A DNA stretch of 64,000 nucleotides, taken from assembly GCF_002288635.1 (NCBI RefSeq), contig NZ_NRSW01000001.1, forward strand, positions 3,863,852-3,927,851. The letters run 5' to 3'. Made by a program: the position numbers and the translations under genes. The stretch comes from Mucilaginibacter sp. MD40. GTDB lineage: Bacteria; Bacteroidota; Bacteroidia; Sphingobacteriales; Sphingobacteriaceae. Positions 8,029 to 16,212 of this stretch are shown here, piece by piece. Positions within the stretch are counted from its first letter, which is position 1. The number at the start of each line of letters is the position of its first letter. The notes under the pieces are model-generated. The model worked only from the letters and a program-made list of their open reading frames with translations. It was not told where the DNA came from and made no database searches.

Positions 8029-8433
8029 TCATTTTCCTTCAGTCAATGCTATATATTTTGCCCTATAATATTCAACGTCAGATTGTAACTGTTGTACTAA
8101 AAGCTCATAGCCATTGGTGTGATCATTAACAACATATTGTTTATGGTTGTTACCAGCAGAATTTGTTTGTGTAAAATGGTAGACCTGGGCGCCTTCCAGT
8201 TCCATTACTTTCTGCAAACTTACTTCATAATAATTACATAGTATTGCGAGGGTTTTTATTGATAATTCGTCGGTGCCATTTTCAATCTTTTCTATAAGTG
8301 CGGGTTTTACGTCAACGGCAGTTGCTACGCTTTTGATTTCTTCATTTTTATCATTGCGAATTTTGCTTAAATTTTTCCCAATCGTTTTTAATAATTCTTC
8401 GGGGATAATTTCATTAGTTTGATGTTTTAACAT
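8029..8433 (-). CDS. XRE-family regulator with C-terminal coiled segment (paralogue B)
   Basis: The 134-residue protein has an XRE helix-turn-helix at about residues 15-70 (IGKNLSKIRNDKNEEIKSVATAVDVKPALIEKIENGTDELSIKTLAILCNYYEVSLQKVMEL). A C-terminal tail ends in a probable coiled coil (YELLVQQLQSDVEYYRAKYIAL). It is a diverged copy of the next gene upstream: both share the HTH layout, the YHFTQ/FYFTQ strand, HKQYVV and the GYE(L/I)L-QLQS helix. The two genes are 2 bases apart and certainly one transcript. Confidence 0.85.
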   Translation of the reverse strand: MLKHQTNEIIPEELLKTIGKNLSKIRNDKNEEIKSVATAVDVKPALIEKIENGTDELSIKTLAILCNYYEVSLQKVMELEGAQVYHFTQTNSAGNNHKQYVVNDHTNGYELLVQQLQSDVEYYRAKYIALTEGK

Positions 8434-8435
8434 AA

Positions 8436-8843
8436 TTATGATTCTAATGGTGGATTGTTTTTTGAATGTTGTTCAAAATATTTACGAAGATAGCTAACTT
8501 CTGATTGTAATTGATTGATAAGAATTTCATAGCCGTCGGCTAATTCGTGAACAACATATTGTTTATGAAAATTACCAGTTATATTTTTTTGTGTGAAATA
8601 AAAAATTTGATTGTTGTCTAAATCCAAAACTTGTTGCAAAGAGATTTTAAAATGATTACAAAGTCTAACCAACAATTCGATGGTGACATTATAGGTGCCG
8701 TTTTCAATCTTACTTACAACAGGATGGGTAACTCCTATGGATTTAGCCACGCCATATTGTGTTTCCCGTTTTGCATTTCTTATAGCTGAAATATTTCGGC
8801 CAAGTGAAATTAACATCTCATCGATTACGATATCCTTCTGCAT
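8436..8843 (-). CDS. XRE-family regulator with C-terminal coiled segment (paralogue A)
   Basis: First gene of a two-gene operon with its paralogue downstream. The XRE domain (LGRNISAIRNAKRETQYGVAKSIGVTHPVVSKIENGTYNVTIELLVRLCNHFKISLQQVLDL) is closer to consensus than that of its partner. The tail shares FTQKNxxGNxHKQYVV and GYEILINQLQSEVSYLRKYF. The second copy has lost the canonical HTH turn residues, which suggests that one binds DNA well and the other may modulate it through the shared tail, for example by heterodimerising. That is inference. Target unknown; the structured RNA region lies upstream. Confidence 0.85.
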   Translation of the reverse strand: MQKDIVIDEMLISLGRNISAIRNAKRETQYGVAKSIGVTHPVVSKIENGTYNVTIELLVRLCNHFKISLQQVLDLDNNQIFYFTQKNITGNFHKQYVVHELADGYEILINQLQSEVSYLRKYFEQHSKNNPPLES

Positions 8844-9002
8844 AGTGAAAATTGAAAATCTAAATTACAAAATGTAACTGACAGGAACAAATTTTATTCA
8901 TATAATTGCTTATCAACAAATTAAAATCCTCAAATTAGTGTTTTGAATGAAAATGACATTCTTAGAAAAAGTAGTAATTTAGCGCTTCTTCATTATAGAA
9001 AG

Positions 9003-9192
9003 AAGGTAAGCGCTTAACGGGTCTCGCACTCCGAATCTGACAATTCATTAGAACCGCGAGAGTAAGTTTAAGCGCCCAATCCCTATATCAATAGGGTTGG
9101 GCCTACTTACGTATTTGTGGTTCTACCGTTTCGGCGGAGGCTTTGTCAGAGCCTGGAGTGCAAATGGCGGAGTAGGTTTCAACCCTATTGAT
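9003..9192 (+). ncRNA. highly structured RNA, rod-like with an alternative fold; class not identified
   Basis: Nested complementary blocks form one long rod: 9026-9032 with 9155-9161 (GCACTCC/GGAGTGC), 9036-9042 with 9144-9150 (TCTGACA/TGTCAGA), 9050-9055 with 9119-9124 (AGAACC/GGTTCT), 9062-9066 with 9106-9110, and an apical 12-bp stem 9074-9086 with 9091-9102 with one bulge and a 4-base loop. A large asymmetric internal loop (about 7 against 19 bases) sits mid-rod, as in 6S RNA. The 3' segment 9171-9192 can instead pair with 9087-9107 (AGTAGG/CCTACT plus AACCCTATTGAT/ATCAATAGGGTT). No open frame explains this. It could be a 6S-like RNA, a cis-regulatory leader of the downstream peptide gene, or an antisense-type regulator. 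Strand and ends are inferred from the downstream genes. Confidence 0.5.
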
Positions 9193-9250
9193 TTATATGC
9201 CTAATGAGACTTGTTATTGATCTGATCAATAATGAGCAAAAAACAATTAA

Positions 9251-9382
9251 ATGATGACCATTCTCAAATTGCTTTTTACAGCAGCAGTCATTTTTTATGC
9301 TTCTTATTTTGTCAGAACTACTCCGCCAGACTTATTAAAAACAGATTTAAAAACATCATTAAGGCCCCTGTATGATCTCTAA
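9251..9382 (+). CDS. 43-residue single-pass membrane peptide (candidate)
   Basis: Tandem ATG codons at 9251 and 9254 open a frame whose product starts MMTILKLLFTAAVIFYASYF, a hydrophobic segment, then RTTPPDLLKTDLKTSLRPLYDL, a short charged tail. It ends in TAA and is followed by a terminator-like hairpin at 9388-9440. It lies 60 bases downstream of the structured RNA. An 8-bp palindrome (TTATTGAT/ATCAATAA) stands at 9214-9232, just upstream of the start. Small membrane peptides next to structured RNA include type I toxins and small regulatory subunits. No family is recognised, and coding status rests on the composition and gene layout only. Confidence 0.45.
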   Translation: MMTILKLLFTAAVIFYASYFVRTTPPDLLKTDLKTSLRPLYDL

Positions 9383-9387
9383 GGATT

Positions 9388-9440
9388 GGCGGCCCAAAGA
9401 TCAGTTAACAGTTAATAATTTTATTGGGCTGCCATCTTTT
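9388..9440 (+). terminator. hairpin before the SusC gene
   Basis: GGCGGCCCA (9388-9396) pairs along its whole length, with one G-U pair, with TGGGCTGCC (9425-9433), followed by ATCTTTTG. It ends the small-peptide transcript, or could serve as an attenuator in the leader of the SusC gene that starts at 9482. Confidence 0.55.
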
Positions 9441-9481
9441 GTGTTCTTTCCAAGACAAACTAATTAAACTACTCTCATTAC

Positions 9482-12400
9482 ATGAAAAAAACTATACTCA
9501 TAATAGTACTGGCCGTGCTTTGCCTAAATTTTCGAGCGTTGGCCCAAAGTACAATTCCTATAAAAGGTCGAATAACTGATTCTATTGATAATAAACCTCT
9601 TCACGGAGCTACGGTCAAAATCAAGTCCACCTCTTTTTCTACTTCAACAGACGAAAATGGAAATTTTACTATAAATTCTGAAAAAAGCCAAGGTTTATTA
9701 ATTGTCAGCTTCATGGGTTATAAAACCGTTGAAATCAATTTTTCTCAATCAGACATTGGGCCATTTAATATTGCACTGGCGAAAGATCAGAGTACACTCA
9801 AAGAAGTAAGCATTGTTTCAACTGGTTATCAGACAATTCCAAAAGAAAGGGCGACAGGCTCATTTACAATAGTTAATAAAGATTTATACAATCAACAGGT
9901 AACACAGGATGTATTAAGTCGCTTAGAATATATAGCAAACGGTGTATCAGTATTTCGCAATAGTAGTACAAAGACCAGCCAATTAATGGTTAGGGGATTA
10001 AGTACTATTAATGGGCCAACAGCGCCTTTAATAGTCGTAGATAATTTTCCTTACGATGGCAATATTACCAACATTAACCCTAACGATGTAGCATCAATTA
10101 CAATATTAAAAGATGCAGCAGCAGCTTCGATATGGGGCACGCGTGCAGGTAATGGTGTAATTGTAATAACGACAAAAAAAGGAACTTATAATCAACCGCT
10201 TAATATTGAAATCAATTCAAATATAACTATCGGAGAAAAACCAGATTTAAATTATTTGACGCCTATGACGAGTAGCGACTATATTGACTTTGAAAAAAAC
10301 ATGTACAATAATGGATATTATAAAAGTAAAATATCAAGCACATCCTACCCTGTATTATCTCCCGTCATCCAATTATTAGTTAAAGAGACTAATGGTACAA
10401 TTTCTTCAAATCAAGCTACCGACCAAATTAATTCCTTACGTGGATTAGATGTGAGGAACGATTTCAAAAAATATATTTATCAAAATCTTTTTAACCAACA
10501 ACACTACGTTAACATCAATGGCGGTAACCCCGATGTAAAATATCTTTTTTCGTCAGGTTATGATAAAGATATATCTAATTTATCGGCTAATTATGACAAA
10601 CTCAATCTACGTTCCGAAGTCGCCTTTAGACCCATTAATAACCTTCAGGTTACAACTGGCCTGATTTACACATTAAGTAACAACAAGACCGGTAAGCCTG
10701 CCTATGGAAGTATCAATCCATTGGCACCATACCAAATGTTAGCAGATGGGAACGGGAACGCCTTGCCGATAGCTCAAACATACAGTCAGCTTGCTAAAGA
10801 TAATGCTGCATCAACTGGAAGGTTTTTGGATTGGAACTATTACCCTTTGACTGATTATCAACATAATTTTACAGCTGTAAACACACAAGATATATTGGGC
10901 AATTTCGGTGCGCAATACCGCATTTTTAAAGGCTTAAATGTTGATGTAAAGTATCAGTATGAAAAGCAACAATTAAAATCTAACACGCTCTATGATGCTC
11001 AAAGTTATTTTGCCCGTAATCTTGTCAATACTTTTACCCAACTAACGGGTACAAGTGTAAAAAATGTCATCCCAAAAGGGGGGATTTTAGATCAACAGAA
11101 CGCCGCGCTAACCTCCAATGATTTACGAGGGCAAATTAATTATGATCGTTCATGGGATAAAAATTCCATTACATTCTTAGCCGGGGAAGAACTTAGACAG
11201 ATAGAAAACAATTCGAGTATTTTCCGCTCTTACGGTTATAACAACGATATATTAAGTAGCACCGGGGTAGATTATACGAACAGCTATCCAAACTATATTA
11301 CAAAAAGGAATGCCACAATTCCCTATAATAATAAATATTCTGAAACACTTAATCGTTTCGTGTCATTTTACGCAAACGGAGCATACACCTATGCTGATAA
11401 ATACGGCATTTCAGGAAGTATACGTAGAGATGCGTCAAATGTTTTTGGAGTTGAAACCAATGATAAATGGACACCCCTTTGGTCGTCAGGTCTGAGTTGG
11501 AATTTATCAAAAGAGAATTTCTATAATCTATCGGCTTTACCGTACTTAAAATTAAGAGCCACTTATGGTTATAGTGGCAATGTAGACCCGAGCAAATCTG
11601 CTGTTACTACCATTTCTTATTATTCTGCTAATTCTATCTATACAAATTCTCCATATTCCGATGTTTCCAATTTTTACAATCCGGATTTACGGTGGGAAAA
11701 AGTTAGGACTTTTAATGTTGGATTAGACTTCAAATCAAAAAATGATCGGATATCAGGTAGCATCGATTATTACAAAAAGAACGCCACTGACCTTTATGCG
11801 ACTGTTCCTTTAGATTACACCGTTGGACTAAATATCGCTACTATCACAAAAAACGTTGCGTCAATGCAAGGTAGAGGTTTTGATATAGAAATCAATTCTG
11901 TAAATCTAAATGGTCCAGTTAAATGGTTAACCTCCTTAAACATAAATTATTACAAGGATAAGGTAATTAACTATTATCTAAGTTCTTCAAGTGGCAGTTA
12001 TTACGTGGCAGATTACCAAAATCCAGTTCAAGGCAACCCGGTTTGGGGTGTGTATTCATATAAATGGGCCGGGTTAGACGCAAATGGCAATCCGCAAGGG
12101 TATTTAAATGGAAAAATTAGTGAGGACTATGCGTCAATAACTGGCAGCGGAACAAAGGTTTCTGACCTTGTTTACAATGGGCCTCGCTTCCCGGTTTTTT
12201 ACGGTTCACTCGGTAACACTCTAAGTTTCAAAGGAATTTCACTAACTGCCAGAATGACTTACGAGTTTGGTAATTATTTCCGCAGACAGTCTATAAACTA
12301 CTCCACATTGGCAAGCACTGGCGTTGGAAATGCAGACTATGCCAAAAGATGGCAAAATCCAGGTGATGAGAATAAGACAAATGTTCCATCATCTATCTAT

Positions 12401-12679
12401 CCGCTCGTTGGGGCCAGAGATGATTTTTACAATGGTTCAGAAATTCTTGTAGATAAGGGAGATTGTATTCGATTGCAATACATTACAGTGAGCTATAATT
12501 TAGATAAAAAACAGGTTTATTGGCTTCCGTTTAAAGCCATTCAGCTTTATATAAATGCAAATAATTTAGGGATTCTTTGGCGGGCAAATCATGATGGAAT
12601 TGACCCCGACTACACTTATACTAACTCTGTAATGCCGACACCCAAAAATATCGCAATCGGTTTAAGAGCTAACCTTTAA
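9482..12679 (+). CDS. SusC/RagA-family TonB-linked outer-membrane protein
   Basis: A 1065-residue TonB-dependent transporter of the SusC type. A signal peptide (MKKTILIIVLAVLCLNFRALAQ) is followed by a carboxypeptidase-regulatory-like domain (about 25-105, GRITDSIDNKPLHGATVKIKS), a plug domain with the SusC signature (PNDVASITILKDAAAASIWGTRAGNGVIVITTKKG, about 195-230), and a long beta-barrel. It imports nutrients or other large molecules across the outer membrane together with its SusD lipoprotein partner, encoded 11 bases downstream. No glycoside hydrolase is nearby; instead a thioredoxin-like gene and the opposing MauE-DUF6520 genes share the locus, so peptide or protein substrates are more likely than glycans (inference). 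AT-richer than the backbone genes. Confidence 0.93.
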   Translation: MKKTILIIVLAVLCLNFRALAQSTIPIKGRITDSIDNKPLHGATVKIKSTSFSTSTDENGNFTINSEKSQGLLIVSFMGYKTVEINFSQSDIGPFNIALAKDQSTLKEVSIVSTGYQTIPKERATGSFTIVNKDLYNQQVTQDVLSRLEYIANGVSVFRNSSTKTSQLMVRGLSTINGPTAPLIVVDNFPYDGNITNINPNDVASITILKDAAAASIWGTRAGNGVIVITTKKGTYNQPLNIEINSNITIGEKPDLNYLTPMTSSDYIDFEKNMYNNGYYKSKISSTSYPVLSPVIQLLVKETNGTISSNQATDQINSLRGLDVRNDFKKYIYQNLFNQQHYVNINGGNPDVKYLFSSGYDKDISNLSANYDKLNLRSEVAFRPINNLQVTTGLIYTLSNNKTGKPAYGSINPLAPYQMLADGNGNALPIAQTYSQLAKDNAASTGRFLDWNYYPLTDYQHNFTAVNTQDILGNFGAQYRIFKGLNVDVKYQYEKQQLKSNTLYDAQSYFARNLVNTFTQLTGTSVKNVIPKGGILDQQNAALTSNDLRGQINYDRSWDKNSITFLAGEELRQIENNSSIFRSYGYNNDILSSTGVDYTNSYPNYITKRNATIPYNNKYSETLNRFVSFYANGAYTYADKYGISGSIRRDASNVFGVETNDKWTPLWSSGLSWNLSKENFYNLSALPYLKLRATYGYSGNVDPSKSAVTTISYYSANSIYTNSPYSDVSNFYNPDLRWEKVRTFNVGLDFKSKNDRISGSIDYYKKNATDLYATVPLDYTVGLNIATITKNVASMQGRGFDIEINSVNLNGPVKWLTSLNINYYKDKVINYYLSSSSGSYYVADYQNPVQGNPVWGVYSYKWAGLDANGNPQGYLNGKISEDYASITGSGTKVSDLVYNGPRFPVFYGSLGNTLSFKGISLTARMTYEFGNYFRRQSINYSTLASTGVGNADYAKRWQNPGDENKTNVPSSIYPLVGARDDFYNGSEILVDKGDCIRLQYITVSYNLDKKQVYWLPFKAIQLYINANNLGILWRANHDGIDPDYTYTNSVMPTPKNIAIGLRANL

Positions 12680-12690
12680 TTTGATTAAAC

Positions 12691-14067
12691 ATGAAAATCA
12701 TAAAATTTAATATAGGAATAACAATCGCTTTACTTGTTATTCTCAGTGGATGTAAAAAATATTTAGATGCAAAGTCTGACAAATCATTGGTCATAATAAG
12801 CAATACGCAAGACCTTCAAAGCTTATTAGATGATAATCAAAATATAAATTGGAGTAATCCCAGTTCCGATGAAGCAAGTTCCGATGAATATTATCTTGAC
12901 TATTCAAGTTATTTGGCGTTACCAGAGGTACAAAAACGGAATTTATACACTTGGCAACCAACCGATTTGTTTCGCCCATATACGAACCTGCCAAATGATT
13001 GGAATTTGGTATATAACAACATATACGTAGCAAATACTGTATTAGACAACATGATTAAAGTTAATCGGAACAATGCAAACGCATCCGATTGGGATAATAT
13101 AAAGGGTCAGGCTTTATTTCTTAGAGCCCATAGTTTTTATAAAGCGGCAACTATTTGGACTTTGGCTTACGACAATACCACATCTTCATCGGATTTAGGT
13201 ATTCCGTTAAGATTAAATTCCAATTTTAATGAAATTTCAGTTCGATCCACAAACGAACAAACATATACCCAAATCATTAATGATTTAAAGGCGGCTATAC
13301 CTCTATTAGTTATAACACCTGTACATGTGCTTAGAGCTTCAAAGCCCGCTGCATACGGCTTACTGGCAAGAACTTACCTGTCAATGCGCAAATATGATCT
13401 TGCCGCTTTATATGCAGATTCTTGCCTACAGTTAAAAAACTCATTATTAGATTATAACACATTAAATGCTTTATCTGCCTATCCGATACCTCAATTTAAT
13501 TCTGAAGTAATTTATGATGCTACGGTAGGTGGGTATGATTCCGGGCTAATTAGTGATAGCCAGGCAAAGATTGATTCGGTATTGTATTCTTCCTATGCTG
13601 CCAATGACCTACGGAAAATACTGTTTTTTACAACTAATGGAGATGGTTCACATTTTTTCAAAGGTAGTTACGAAGGTACCTTTAGCCAATTCAATGGAGT
13701 CGCTATTGATGAGATTTATTTAATTAGGGCTGAATGCAATGCACGTCAAGGGCATGTCAACAATGCAATGTCTGATTTAAATACTTTACTGGCCAAACGC
13801 TACAAATCTGGCACATTCACTCCCATATCTGCATCAAATTCCAGTGATGCTTTGTCAAAAATTCTTACGGAAAGACATAAAGAATTAGTTATGCGGGGGA
13901 ACAGGTGGGCGGATATTAAACGGCTCAATAAGGAAGGAGCCGGCATTAACTTAAATAGAAATCTAAATGGTAAAATCTTTACACTTCCAGCGAATGATTT
14001 GCGCTTTGCATTGCCATTACCGAATGACATAATAGCCTTATCGGGCATGCAACAGAACCCAAGATAA
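12691..14067 (+). CDS. SusD/RagB-family surface lipoprotein
   Basis: A 458-residue lipoprotein with lipobox ILSGC (Cys21) and the helical TPR-rich SusD fold (KGQALFLRAHSFYKAATIW; IDEIYLIRAECNARQGHVNNAMSDLNTLLAKRY). The C-terminus carries the conserved RHKELVMRGNRWADIKRLN segment. SusD proteins sit as a lid on the SusC barrel and capture the substrate on the cell surface. It is the partner of the gene 11 bases upstream and is followed 14 bases later by the thioredoxin-like gene, so the three form one operon. It is shorter than many SusD proteins (often 500-600 residues), like those in other thioredoxin-linked loci. Confidence 0.93.
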   Translation: MKIIKFNIGITIALLVILSGCKKYLDAKSDKSLVIISNTQDLQSLLDDNQNINWSNPSSDEASSDEYYLDYSSYLALPEVQKRNLYTWQPTDLFRPYTNLPNDWNLVYNNIYVANTVLDNMIKVNRNNANASDWDNIKGQALFLRAHSFYKAATIWTLAYDNTTSSSDLGIPLRLNSNFNEISVRSTNEQTYTQIINDLKAAIPLLVITPVHVLRASKPAAYGLLARTYLSMRKYDLAALYADSCLQLKNSLLDYNTLNALSAYPIPQFNSEVIYDATVGGYDSGLISDSQAKIDSVLYSSYAANDLRKILFFTTNGDGSHFFKGSYEGTFSQFNGVAIDEIYLIRAECNARQGHVNNAMSDLNTLLAKRYKSGTFTPISASNSSDALSKILTERHKELVMRGNRWADIKRLNKEGAGINLNRNLNGKIFTLPANDLRFALPLPNDIIALSGMQQNPR

Positions 14068-14081
14068 CCTATTTAGAAAAA

Positions 14082-15398
14082 ATGAAAAGATATTTAATAA
14101 TAATGATTGGGATAGTTCTTTCAATCATTAGTAATCAATGTGCCGCGCAAATAAAACCTATGGTAATAGGCGAGAAATTACCAGAAAATCTATACAGCCA
14201 TTTAAAAAAGTATATTGCCATCAATGAGGGCAACGCTATTTTAATAGATTTTTGGGCGACATGGTGCGCGCCTTGTGTTTCTTCTTTACCTTATCTTGAT
14301 AGTTTACAGACGAACTTTAAAAATAAATTGCAAGTCATATCTGTAACAAGGGAGAATGATAAAACAGTTCATGAAGTAATTAAAAAAGTATTCAGCAATA
14401 AACAACCTGCCTTTTCAATACTTTTGAAAGACACTTTAACAGAAAAATTTTTTCCTCATCAAACAATTCCTCATTGCATTTGGATTGATAAAAACGGTGT
14501 GATAAAGGCAATAACAGATAAACCCGAAGTGACATTCAGGAACGTTCAAAATTTAATTTCAGGCATTAATTTGGATATAACAAATAAACCACAAACAATT
14601 AAATACGATGACAATAAGCCTCCCTATGCAAGTAAACAAATTAGACTCGAAGATGAATTTTTATATCATTCTATGATAACAAAATATCGTGATGACTTAA
14701 ATTCTGAATATTCTCGGGGTACTCATAATGATTTCATCTCTTGCATAAACAGTCCGATTATCCGGTTATATCAATGCGCCTTTGGCAAATTTGATTTATC
14801 ATATTGGGATATGAATAGGGTAATTTGCCTGGGGTTTAATACGTTTGCTGATTCTGTCAAACTCGGGATCTTTACATCAGAGCGACTAATTCATGAATGG
14901 CAGAACAACATTCAAAAGAATGCTTTTAGCTATGAGTTTGCTACTAAAGACAGCATTTTTTCAAACAAAGAAATATTTCAAATCATGGCTGAGGATTTAA
15001 ATAGATACTTCGCCACGATGGGTATAAAAGCGAGTTTAGAAAAAAGAGTAATTAACACTTTGGCATTGACCCAAATTGGTAATAACAAAAGCTATCAAAA
15101 TATTGCCGGTGGTAAATCGTCTCACTATACTACCAGCAGTTATATGAAGATAGAAAATCTACCCATGTCTTATTTTTTATCTCAGATCAAGCCTTTTATT
15201 AACAATAATAACCTGGTTATCGTAAATGAAACGGGCTATGATGGAAATATAGATATTAGCCTAAACAAGCTTAACAATAATTTTCTTGATTTGAATGGAG
15301 ACTTGGAGAAATACGGGTTGAAATTTGTTGAAAAGAAATCGACAACCGATGTAATAGTTGTAAAAAAAACAAACATAATTCATGGAATATCGAATTAA
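14082..15398 (+). CDS. exported TlpA-type thioredoxin with DUF3738-like C-terminal domain
   Basis: The signal peptide (MKRYLIIMIGIVLSIISNQCAAQ) leads into a thioredoxin fold with the active site WCAPC (C62 and C65) and the cis-Pro region (HQTIPHCIWID), complete by about residue 165. The remaining 270 residues are unusual for TlpA. Their end (NETGYDGNIDISLNKLNNN ... LEKYGLKFVEKKSTTDVIVVKK) resembles the end of DUF3738 (TIGR03435) domains: TG-YD-plus-hydrophobic strand, then a GLK helix and VxVVK strand. Such thioredoxin-DUF3738 fusions occur in SusCD loci. It probably performs disulfide exchange in the periplasm, perhaps on a peptide handled by the SusCD pair. Confidence 0.8.
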   Translation: MKRYLIIMIGIVLSIISNQCAAQIKPMVIGEKLPENLYSHLKKYIAINEGNAILIDFWATWCAPCVSSLPYLDSLQTNFKNKLQVISVTRENDKTVHEVIKKVFSNKQPAFSILLKDTLTEKFFPHQTIPHCIWIDKNGVIKAITDKPEVTFRNVQNLISGINLDITNKPQTIKYDDNKPPYASKQIRLEDEFLYHSMITKYRDDLNSEYSRGTHNDFISCINSPIIRLYQCAFGKFDLSYWDMNRVICLGFNTFADSVKLGIFTSERLIHEWQNNIQKNAFSYEFATKDSIFSNKEIFQIMAEDLNRYFATMGIKASLEKRVINTLALTQIGNNKSYQNIAGGKSSHYTTSSYMKIENLPMSYFLSQIKPFINNNNLVIVNETGYDGNIDISLNKLNNNFLDLNGDLEKYGLKFVEKKSTTDVIVVKKTNIIHGISN

Positions 15399-15417
15399 AT
15401 TTCAAATCTTAAAGTGT

Positions 15418-15459
15418 AAAACAAACCCGTCACTGTTATTCAGCAAACGGGTTTGTTTT
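15418..15459. terminator. bidirectional terminator between convergent operons
   Basis: A 13-bp perfect stem without mismatches (AAAACAAACCCGT / ACGGGTTTGTTTT) with T-rich flanks on both strands. It separates the SusC-SusD-TlpA operon (+) from the MauE-DUF6520 operon (-). Confidence 0.85.
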
Positions 15460-15464
15460 ATAAA

Positions 15465-15740
15465 TTAATTTTTGGTGCTGATGTGAGTTGGTGGGTTTGT
15501 AGTCACCGGAAATTCAGCAGCACAAACGTTTGTAGTACCCGAACAGCTTGGCTGATCGATTGGATTATCACCATCATAACTGGAAAATTGTTGGGCAGCA
15601 GTAGAACTTGGAGATAAGGTGCTGCTTAGTGGCTCGTACCAATCTGTAGCTAATTTTTTTGGTGCATTGGTAAAAGAACTGAAACCAATTGCCAGTGCGC
15701 CTACTAATAGGCCAAAGGCTACTTGTTTAAAATTTTTCAT
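15465..15740 (-). CDS. DUF6520-type exported small protein with a Cys pair
   Basis: A 91-residue precursor with signal-like N-terminus (MKNFKQVAFGLLVGALAIGFSSFTNA), then a Ser/Thr/Pro-rich mature part with only two Cys, C66 and C73 (PSCSGTTNVCAAEF), near the C-terminus. This is the layout of the DUF6520 family of Bacteroidota, whose members usually lie next to MauE-like membrane proteins and often next to SusCD genes. Function is unknown for the family. The Cys pair next to a MauE gene and an exported thioredoxin suggests the peptide is a disulfide-bonded substrate of that redox system (inference). Its start overlaps the end of the MauE gene by 14 bases, so the two are translationally linked. 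Confidence 0.75.
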   Translation of the reverse strand: MKNFKQVAFGLLVGALAIGFSSFTNAPKKLATDWYEPLSSTLSPSSTAAQQFSSYDGDNPIDQPSCSGTTNVCAAEFPVTTNPPTHISTKN

Positions 15741-16212
15741 TTTGTTTTAAATTTGATGTTATACGTAAATTCGTTAGCCAAATAGCACATATGGCGATTA
15801 AAATAAATGCGACATTAAACCATATATGTTGTATCCAGCTTAGTTTTTCGATGGCTCCTCCACAATTACACGGGAGATTTTTTTCCCAAATCAACGCACT
15901 GATAATATAAAGTGTAAATCCGGTCATTACGGTTACAAAACAACATAAACCGAATTTAGCAGTTTTGGGGATAAGCAATAATAACGACACAATAATTTCA
16001 ACTATCGGAACGGCAATAGAAATAAAAGCGGCGGAAGTACTAATAAGATGTACTCTCATCAGTCCCCTTAAAAAACGGTGATGATCTATTATTTTCGCAT
16101 AGGCAGTATAAAAAAATAGCGCCATACAGCCCCATCGAATAGCAATCACTATTCTTTCTTTTGTAAGTTCTGAAATTTGAAATTTCAAAATATTAGTTAT
16201 CACATCTTCCAT
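15727..16212 (-). CDS. MauE/DoxX-type redox-associated membrane protein
   Basis: The 161-residue protein has four hydrophobic segments and the MauE hallmark CNCGG (C115, C117) between the third and fourth, facing the periplasm in the family model. In methylotrophs MauE, with the thioredoxin-like MauD, is needed for the disulfide-rich small subunit of methylamine dehydrogenase. No methylamine dehydrogenase is present here, so the likely client is the Cys-pair DUF6520 protein encoded immediately downstream with a 14-base overlap. The TlpA protein encoded on the facing operon would play the MauD-like role. Upstream lie two Crp-type dyads that may control this operon. Confidence 0.85.
   Translation of the reverse strand: MEDVITNILKFQISELTKERIVIAIRWGCMALFFYTAYAKIIDHHRFLRGLMRVHLISTSAAFISIAVPIVEIIVSLLLLIPKTAKFGLCCFVTVMTGFTLYIISALIWEKNLPCNCGGAIEKLSWIQHIWFNVAFILIAICAIWLTNLRITSNLKQNEKF

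Noticed and set aside
9003..9192. Firm assignment of the structured RNA as 6S, SRP RNA, RNase P RNA, tmRNA or a retron RNA
   Set aside because: The rod resembles 6S but no diagnostic sequence is seen; SRP, RNase P and tmRNA core motifs are absent, and no reverse transcriptase is nearby.
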